Source of the DNA: Isotricha intestinalis
Lineage: Eukaryota; Ciliophora; Litostomatea; Vestibuliferida; Isotrichidae
Direction: 5' to 3'
NCBI GenBank assembly: GCA_023807065.1
Contig: JAJJLU010004525.1
Span: 1 to 12,081, forward strand
DNA length: 12,081 nt
Below the pieces are notes generated by a model that saw nothing but the letters and a program-made list of their open reading frames with translations, was not told the DNA's origin and searched no databases. The position numbers and the translations under genes were made by a program. Positions 1 through 6,129 of the stretch are shown here, piece after piece (positions within the stretch are counted from its first letter, which is position 1; the number at the start of each line of letters is the position of its first letter).

Positions 1-15
1 TAAAAAAAGATTAAA

Positions 16-547
16 ATGTCAACTCCAATTTCTAACATAATAGCAATAGATCCATGGTCTCAAACATTATACAATATATCTCCATTTTTCTGGGGTTATA
101 CTGGAATTTCCTTTGCTTTAGGATTCAGTGATTTAGGAGCAGCATAGGAATTTTTTTAACAGGATATCCTTATTAGCAGCATTAATAAAAGCTCCAAGAA
201 TTACATTTAAAAATTTAATTAGTGTAACATTCTGTGAAGCAGTAGCAATATATGGTGTATATGGGAATAATAATAACAAGGAAAAATGATGTTAATCATG
301 ATTTATATAAAAATTATTATTATTCACTTTGACTGGTTTCTCTTTATTTATTTGTGGATTATATGTTGGATCAAGTAATTTATTTTGTGGTGTTTATGTT
401 GGAGTCAGTGGTTCTAATGCTGCTATTGCTGATGCTCAAACTCCTGAAACTTTTGTTAAAATTTTAATTATTGAAATTTTTGTAGGGCTCTTAAACTTTT
501 TGGAATTATTCAAGCTTGGAAATGCAAATGGATTAAGTCAAGCTTAA
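16..547 (+). pseudogene. VMA16: V-ATPase V0 proteolipid subunit c'' (VMA16/ATP6V0B-like), frame-shifted
   Basis: This is a membrane proteolipid of the V-ATPase V0 rotor, which carries protons through a buried glutamate. Reading starts at ATG 16 (MSTPISNIIAIDPW) and gives [20 protein letters not shown] up to 144, the typical c'' first core helix. The frame then breaks at TAG 145. Homology resumes at 147-164 (GIFLTG) and at 167-259 ([14 protein letters not shown], then [10 protein letters not shown] with the proton-carrying Glu). It continues at 261-328 ([10 protein letters not shown], then a luminal loop) and from about 326 ([20 protein letters not shown], then [12 protein letters not shown] and [10 protein letters not shown]). 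Near 490-525 the reading FGIIQAW lies in yet another frame, and the tail NANGLSQA ends at TAA 545. The amino-acid conservation is excellent, but at least five one-base shifts are needed. It is either a young pseudogene or a normal gene with sequencing indels. The family call is firm; the broken state is seen directly and its cause is unknown. Confidence 0.85.
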
Positions 548-1058
548 TTACTTTTTAATTTTAGAGAATTTTATATCAAAGGATTTTATTTATATTTAAT
601 TAATAGAAATTTATTTTTTTATTTTATCATTATTTATTTTAAAATTAGTTAAATCATTTTCTTTAGTTTTTCATTATGGGAAATATATAATGTTTAAATC
701 ATTAATGGAAAAAAATATATAAGGTATATATTAATAGGAATGAAAATTTATCTCTAAAAAATCAAAATAATAAAGATGAAAACAAAAATTAAAAAGCATT
801 TTAGAATTATCCATTTTTTTAAAGAAGAAAAATAAATATTAATCTTCTAATTTAAATTAATTTTTTTAAAAAAATTAAATAACTAAAAAAATAATTTTTT
901 TCTCTTGAAAAATTAATAATAATTTCTTAAAAAACATTTAAATAATTTATATAATTTAACATTAAGAATAAAGAACAACACTCAATTTTAATTTGAAAAT
1001 AAGATTCACATATTTTCAAATATTTATACATTAATTTACTAATTAAATTTTTAAATTC
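548..1058. other. Gene-free AT-rich spacer
   Basis: About 510 bases of A/T tracts between the 3' end of the VMA16-like gene and the 3' end of the small minus-strand gene. Reading both strands gave only short open stretches with frequent stops and no recognisable protein or RNA. As it lies between two converging genes, it probably holds their 3' untranslated regions and transcript ends. Confidence 0.6.
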
Positions 1059-1451
1059 TTATTTTTTATTTTCTTCAGATTCTTTATTTTTCTTTTTTAT
1101 TTTAGAATTTATTTTTTTAATTTCAAATTCATCATTTAAAAAATTTTCTCTAGGTAATAAATATTCATCTATTTTTTTATTAATAAAAACATTTAATTTT
1201 TCTTTTTTAAACCTTAAATTATAAGAATTTTTTGTTGTATTTACATTTGATTCAGATGTATTATTTGTTTCCTCCTTAATTGATATATTTTTGTTATCTT
1301 GTTTTAGTTTTCTTATTTTATTTTTATATTCTTTAAAAATTTCATTTAATTGATTTTCAATTTTTTTAAAAAGGAGTTTTCTATTATTTGATATTTCTGT
1401 GTATATCATACTTTTTATTTCTCTTTTAAATTTTTCTTTTATTTCCTCCAT
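1059..1451 (-). CDS. Small lysine-rich, predicted coiled-coil protein (unknown)
   Basis: A 130-residue open frame from ATG (1451-1449) to TAA, family not recognised. In sequence this AT-rich a stop is expected about every ten codons, so 130 open codons are very unlikely by chance and the gene is probably real. Residues 1-55 are strongly charged with heptad-like spacing (MEEIKEKFKREIKS, then NQLNEIFKEYKNKIRKLKQD), suggesting a helical coiled coil. Residues 60-75 are polar and Ser/Thr/Asn-rich. The C-terminus is basic (KINSKIKKKNKESEENKK), like a nuclear or nucleic-acid-binding tail, though that is inference. There is no signal peptide and no membrane segment. It lies downstream of the CDPK gene on the same strand, 717 bases away. 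The spacer on its 5' side holds the TTTGACA motif cluster. It could be a complete small protein or one exon of a larger gene. Confidence 0.55.
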   Translation of the reverse strand: MEEIKEKFKREIKSMIYTEISNNRKLLFKKIENQLNEIFKEYKNKIRKLKQDNKNISIKEETNNTSESNVNTTKNSYNLRFKKEKLNVFINKKIDEYLLPRENFLNDEFEIKKINSKIKKKNKESEENKK

Positions 1452-1552
1452 TGATATATTTAATTAAATTGAAGAAAAAAAAATATGAAATTTTTGTATC
1501 CCAAAAAAAAAAAAATATTCTAAATTGATATGAATCAATTAATTTGGAATAT

Positions 1553-1709
1553 ATTTGACAGATTTTTTAATATGTATTTTAATTGTTAGAAACTATAAAA
1601 GTTAGTTGTCAAATCAATATCATAATTTGACAAAATTTATTTGAAAAAATTTTAAAAATATGAATTGATAATTCATAATATCTTTTATTATATAATATTT
1701 TGTCAAATT
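1553..1709. promoter_or_regulatory. Cluster of four TTTGACA motifs in alternating orientation
   Basis: TTTGACA occurs at about 1554-1560 (+), 1608-1614 (as TGTCAAA or its close form, -), 1626-1632 (+) and 1702-1708 (-). Four copies of a seven-base word with two G/C bases within 157 bases is far above chance at this base composition (roughly 0.03 expected, estimated by hand). The copies lie about 100-260 bases upstream of the small minus-strand gene, a sensible place for promoter elements. The TTGAC core matches the W-box bound by WRKY factors elsewhere, but the binding protein here is unknown. Confidence 0.4.
1624..1709. repeat. 13-bp perfect inverted repeat (AATTTGACAAAAT)
   Basis: The left arm AATTTGACAAAAT at 1624-1636 is matched exactly by its reverse complement ATTTTGTCAAATT at 1697-1709, with a 60-base AT-rich loop. 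It overlaps the TTTGACA motif cluster, so the symmetry may simply reflect two oppositely oriented binding sites. The flanks do not extend the match, so it does not look like the end of a transposon. Confidence 0.6.
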
Positions 1710-2168
1710 TCTTTATCAACATTATACACATATATACTTTATATATATAATAAACTTATAAGATATACAATTGAAATTAAGTGTATATAAAATAAATTTG
1801 AATCTTTAAGAAGAATAATAATTTTCAATTTAAAATTGATCAAAAAAATATTATTAAATAACTATAATATATATTTTATACAAATTTTAAATATTTTAAA
1901 CAATTATATTTTTATTATCTATAATATATTATTAATCATTAATAAGATTTTCATTTTCAATATTTTTTCATCAAAAAAATATTAAAATGATTTAAAAAAA
2001 ATAAAAAAATTATAAAATATTGATAATTATTTTATTTAATAATATTAGATTTATAACATAACTACTAAATCTATAAATATATAAGGAATAATTAAAATTC
2101 AATTGACTCAAATAAAAATAACACAAATTCTAAATATATACACTTATAATAAGCTCATACTGAAACAA

Positions 2169-3689
2169 TTAATAATCTCCCTCAGTATTAATAGATTTAG
2201 ATCTAAATCGTTTAATTCTTTCTTCTTCGAAATTTTTAGCAAGAACAAGAGTTTTAAATTGTTCAAAATTAATTTTTTTTAATTTTCTTTTATTAAAATA
2301 ATCAACTAATTCCATTTCATCAACTGCAACATTACTAGCTTTTAAAGCCCAAATAATAGAATCACAAGTAATTTGTCCTTCATCATTAACATCAAAGTAT
2401 TTAAAAGCAGAAAGTAATTTATCATCTTTAAATATTTTTAAAGAAGATAAAGTTCCAGCTAAAAACTCAGAATAATTTACTTTTCCATCACAATGAAAAT
2501 CAAGACTTTTAAATATATTTTTTAATTCTTGTTCTGATGCTTGAATACCTAAATCTTCAAATATTTTAGGAATTTCTTCATATTCAATTTCACCTGAATT
2601 ATCTTTATCAATTATTTCAAAAGCTTTTTTTAATTTTAATATTTCTTTATCATTAGATAATTTGGCTAAATAATAAAAAGTTTCTTTTTGTAATATATTA
2701 GTATATTGGAAATTTTGTAATGAATCAAGAATATCTTGATCAATAATTTGAAAGTTATTAACATTATTTTCAAATAAAGAAAACCATTTATGAGATAAAG
2801 CACTTTCAACAGATATTCTTTTTTTATAATCTTTAACTAAAGTTTTTTTAATTAAATCTTTTAATTCATTAGAACATTTACTTTTTTCAAGAGATTTCTT
2901 ATCGTATTTGGCATTTAATATTTTTTCAAAAACTCCTTCTTTATCTCTTGCTCTAAAAGGTTGTTTTCCAGTGACCATAACAAATAATATAACTCCTATA
3001 CTCCACATATCACTTTCATAAACAAAATTACCATGAATCATTTCTGGACTCATATAATAAGGAGTTCCTACTCTTCTATTATCATTTTTAGCATTTTTTT
3101 GAATTGACAAACCAAAATCTATTAATTTTAAAGCGTTAAAATCTCTTGGAACTGAAAATAATATATTTTCTGGTTTAATATCTCTATGAACTATATTATT
3201 ATGATGAAGAAATAAAACTGCTTTTAATAAACATGTCATTATTTGACATATTTCTTTTTCTGTAAATTTAAAATATTTTTTATTTGTTATTACTTTAAAT
3301 AAATTATCTCCTGGAATATATTCCATTACAATATGAATAAAATGATCATCTTCATAAGTTTCAAAGTATTTTACTATATTTGGATGATCTAAACTTCTTA
3401 AAATATCTACTTCTCTTTCGATACTGTCAATCATATGTTTATTTAAAAAATCTTTTTTTAATGTTTTTATTGCATATCTTAATGTTTTACATTGTCTATC
3501 TACATATAATCTTACTTTACCAAATGAACCACTTCCTAACATTTGAATATATTCATATTTTTTTTTATAGTCTGTTTGCTTTGAAAATTTTTCAAAAAGA
3601 ATTGATGAATTTCTATGACTACTACTTCCTTGAGTACTTCGAGCACTGTCTATTTCTATTACATCTTGTTTTGTACAACAATTTCCCAT
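2169..3689 (-). CDS. Calcium-dependent protein kinase (CDPK), N-myristoylation type
   Basis: A 506-residue Ser/Thr kinase of normal CDPK length that couples calcium binding to substrate phosphorylation. The N-terminus MGNCCTK carries a Gly2 myristoylation site and Cys4/Cys5 for palmitoylation, predicting a membrane-attached enzyme. The kinase domain spans about 46-303: glycine loop LGSGSFGKV (51-59), Lys75, Glu93, HRDIKPEN (168-175, Asp170 catalytic), DFG (191-193), SPE (214-216), Asp227 and Arg291. All catalytic residues are present. A junction/autoinhibitory region (about 304-345) leads into a calmodulin-like domain. EF1 (361-372, D-D-S-E-E) is canonical. EF2 (397-408) is usable but has His at position 3. 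EF3 (433-444) ends in Ser instead of Glu, and EF4 (466-477) has lost its ligands. The start is fixed by the MGNCC motif, and no intron is needed. The family is certain; the physiological role is unknown. Confidence 0.96.
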   Translation of the reverse strand: MGNCCTKQDVIEIDSARSTQGSSSHRNSSILFEKFSKQTDYKKKYEYIQMLGSGSFGKVRLYVDRQCKTLRYAIKTLKKDFLNKHMIDSIEREVDILRSLDHPNIVKYFETYEDDHFIHIVMEYIPGDNLFKVITNKKYFKFTEKEICQIMTCLLKAVLFLHHNNIVHRDIKPENILFSVPRDFNALKLIDFGLSIQKNAKNDNRRVGTPYYMSPEMIHGNFVYESDMWSIGVILFVMVTGKQPFRARDKEGVFEKILNAKYDKKSLEKSKCSNELKDLIKKTLVKDYKKRISVESALSHKWFSLFENNVNNFQIIDQDILDSLQNFQYTNILQKETFYYLAKLSNDKEILKLKKAFEIIDKDNSGEIEYEEIPKIFEDLGIQASEQELKNIFKSLDFHCDGKVNYSEFLAGTLSSLKIFKDDKLLSAFKYFDVNDEGQITCDSIIWALKASNVAVDEMELVDYFNKRKLKKINFEQFKTLVLAKNFEEERIKRFRSKSINTEGDY

Positions 3690-4448
3690 TTTTTTTGTTT
3701 TTATTTATTTTTTTTGGATATATTTTTGTTTTGAGATTTTAATTGGGTGTATTTTTTTTTATTGATATTTTTTTTGGAATATAATGATTTATTTTACTAG
3801 ATGTAATTAAATTTTTTTGTTTTTATTATAATTCAATTTATTAATTATATAATTCAATAATTTATTTAATTTAATAAAATCAAACAAGTAATATTTCATA
3901 AATATATATCAATATATGATGTTATATAAAATTAAAAGGATTATTATTATTCATATGATTATTATTATTTTCAGGTTTCATATTTAAAGAATTTAATGTA
4001 AGATTAACAAAAAGTTCTATTTTTTGTGTAGCTTTTTATTGAATATTTTGACTACTAAATTGATTAATCATTATATTATTATTTATCATATTCATTTAAT
4101 TTTAAATAAAAAGTTGATTGATTTAATTATAAATTTAGAGAATATACATAAAGAATTGGAGATAAAGTCTTATTATTATATATTTGAAAAATATTAGAAG
4201 TAGTCAATAATATAGTATTTTTTATTTAAAATATTTTTTTTTCTTTACATCATTTTTTTTAATTTATATAGGAATATAATAATGTAATCGTGATATACCA
4301 ATTTCAAAATATTATTAAATAAATAATAAAAAACAATAGACAATTAAAATAAATTTAAAAATGAAAATAATTAAATATAAAATAAAAAAACCTAAAAAAC
4401 AATAACAAATTAAATCCAAAAATAAATAATCTAAAAAAAATTTTTTTT
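3690..4448. other. Spacer between Rab-like gene 3' end and CDPK start
   Basis: No gene could be supported. The part near 3690 should hold the CDPK leader (A-rich in the sense direction) and promoter, and the part near 4448 the 3' end of the Rab-like transcript. On the minus strand 3922-4095 is open for 58 codons except for one TAA (4036-4038), with an Asn-rich end. A second open piece lies at about 4127-4222. Neither matches a family I recognise, and chance open frames of this kind are expected in such sequence. Confidence 0.45.
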
Positions 4449-5100
4449 TTAACAATAACCTCCAACTTTTTTTTTATATACATTTTTTTTTGTTAAAACG
4501 ATATTGTTATTAATTTTCTTTAAAATATCTTTATTATTCTTAATAACTTCATCAATAAGTATTTCAAAAGCTTCATCAACATTTTGATTCGTTGTAGCAG
4601 AAGTTTCAATAAATTTCATTCCATTATTATCAGCAAAATCTTTTCCTTCTTGGAAAGTAACATCTCTTACATCTTCTAAATCACATTTATTTCCAACTAA
4701 TAATATAATTGTATTTTTATTTGCTTTTTCTTTAATATCATTTAACCAAAAATTAATATCATCAAAAGAATGTCTATTTGTTATATCATAAATTAATAAA
4801 ATTCCATTTGCTCTTTTATAATAAAGTTGAATTAAATTATGTGTAAATGTATATTCCCTAATGTTCCATATTTTAAGCCTAATTTTTTTACCATTTCTAT
4901 CTAAAGTTTTATTTCTCTATAACAATGTTATATCAATATTAAATTTAGTTTATATTTTTTTTTCTGACGAAGTCTAGTCCTGTTAGTGACGAATGATCAT
5001 AATATGTTAGATTTACATACCTACGTAAAAGAGAGGTTTTCCCGACTCCCTTATTTCCCATTAAGAGAAAATCTAAATAATAGTCATATTCTTCAGACAT
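4449..5100 (-). CDS. Atypical Rab-like small GTPase, two exons
   Basis: A small GTPase of 199 residues, typical Rab length. Exon 1 is 5100-4969 (44 codons), exon 2 is 4916-4449, joined in phase 0 across a 52-nt intron. Joining restores the Rab pattern GLDF|RNKTLDRNGKKIRLKIW without gaps. The P-loop GNKGVGKT (15-22), NKCD (120-123) and ETSA (148-151) motifs are intact, so guanine-nucleotide binding is expected. Switch I reads SSLTGLDF (37-44) where Rabs have xSTIGVDF, so the effector threonine is displaced or one residue is missing. Switch II is wholly changed: the usual DTAGQE is NIREYT (62-67), removing the Mg-side Asp, the gamma-phosphate Gly and the catalytic Gln. The alignment around it is gap-free and rejoins at YYKRANGILLIYDIT. 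The C-terminus VGGYC has a single final Cys rather than CC, CXC or CaaX. Rab superfamily is firm; the subfamily and role in vesicle traffic are unknown. Confidence 0.88.
4917..4968 (-). other. Spliceosomal intron (52 nt) in the Rab-like gene
   Basis: On the minus strand the intron starts GTCAGAAA and ends TTGTTATAG, i.e. GT-AG. It has stops in the frames that enter it and an A-rich interior with a possible branch region ACTAAATTTAAT. Removing it joins GACTTC to AGAAATAAAACT and gives an uninterrupted Rab alignment. The 5' site GTCAGA departs from the common GTAAGT/GTATGT, so the donor position rests mainly on the protein alignment. Confidence 0.8.
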
Positions 5101-6129
5101 TTTTTTATAATTATTTTTTTTTATTTTAGATATTTTGTAACAATAAAATAAATGAATTAATTATAATATTATTGTTTTTTTTTGAACTTCATTGTTTTTA
5201 CAATCAAAAGAGAAAATAAAAATTAATTATTTAAAGTTTTTTATTTTCTATAATAAAAATATTTATTATTTATCTAAGTATTTATAAATTTTTTCAGTTT
5301 TCTTATTATCTTCATATATTATCAAATAATCTTTGAATTTATTCATTATTAAAGTATTTATCTTTTAAACTAATATTGAACATTATTTTTTGGAAATTTT
5401 CAAAATTTCTTTTTTTCATTTTTTTTTGTTATTTATTAATCATAATTTTCTTCATTTAATAATAAATCCTTTTTCCCATTTTTTTACTCTTATATTTGAT
5501 TAAATATTTTTTTGTTAATTGAATTTAATGATTAAAACTTAATTTGAGTATCTTTATTAAGTTTTATTAATCAGCTCCTAAACTTTAATATTTTTAATTT
5601 TTCATCCTAATCATTTACATAATTGTTCATATTAGAACAATATTATAAAAAATTTAAAATTTCTTTAGGGATTCCCAATTTTCAAATGGAACAAAACATT
5701 ATTTGTTCAAAAGTAATTTAAAGAAAAATATATTTTTATCAATCCTAATAAAATCTTTTTTAATTATTCTATAATCTCCATTTAATTTATATTTTTTTTT
5801 AATTTTAACTTCTGAAATTATAGTTTCTTTAAATTTAATATGTAAATATTATATTGTATAATTTACAAATTTTATCTTTGATTAGGATAATAATGTTATA
5901 AAAAAAAACAAGACAAGTATATACAGAAAAAATGGAGATTTTTTTTAATTGAATATTTTTAATAAAATAAATTCTGAGTTTTCATTTATATTATTATTTA
6001 TCTTTTATTTTTTGTTTTTTATTTTTATTATATATTATCTTTTTTTTTTTTATTTTTTTTTTTAAAATATGAAAACTTATTTTAAAATATTAAAAAAAGT
6101 AATAAAGGAAATATTAAAAAAAATTAAAT
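5101..6129. other. Divergent-promoter spacer, 1 kb, no gene seen
   Basis: This separates the starts of the Rab-like gene (-) and the histidine kinase (+), so it should carry both promoters. Stops are frequent in all frames. The longest open stretch noticed is about 50 codons on the minus strand (5848-5699), without a start codon or recognisable family. Just before the kinase start, 5995-6062 is a long T-rich tract in the sense strand, followed by an A-rich leader of about 60 bases. That change in composition may mark the transcription start region. Confidence 0.5.

Larger units (their letters stand above)
1452..2168. other. Spacer between CDPK 3' end and small-gene start
   Basis: Gene-free, with stops in every frame on both strands. 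It should contain the promoter and leader of the small minus-strand gene (side near 1452) and the 3' end of the CDPK transcript (side near 2168). The only organised signals seen are the TTTGACA motif cluster with its inverted repeat at 1553-1709 and a 7-bp inverted repeat AATTGAT/ATCAATT (1523-1529 and 1534-1540). The remainder is A/T tracts, including TATATA runs near 1733-1750. Confidence 0.55.

Noticed and set aside
3380..3742. Open frame on the plus strand opposite the CDPK gene
   Set aside because: It is antisense to the conserved kinase domain. The hydrophobic Phe/Leu-rich text is the mirror of Lys/Glu-rich coding sequence.
4980..5020. A 41-nt candidate intron on the minus strand with GTATGT donor and CACTAACAG end
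   Set aside because: The signals look textbook, but removing it destroys the frame and the Rab switch I similarity (RYVNLTYYDHSSLTGLDF), which reads smoothly without splicing.
5400..5660. A minus-strand frame that looks like a long gene if TAA/TAG are read as glutamine
   Set aside because: The number of stops (about 8 in 78 codons) equals chance expectation at this base composition, and Lys/Asn/Ile-rich text is what random AT-rich DNA encodes. The confirmed genes use the standard code.
5699..5848. A 50-codon open stretch on the minus strand
   Set aside because: There is no ATG and no recognisable family, and several such stretches are expected by chance in the spacers.
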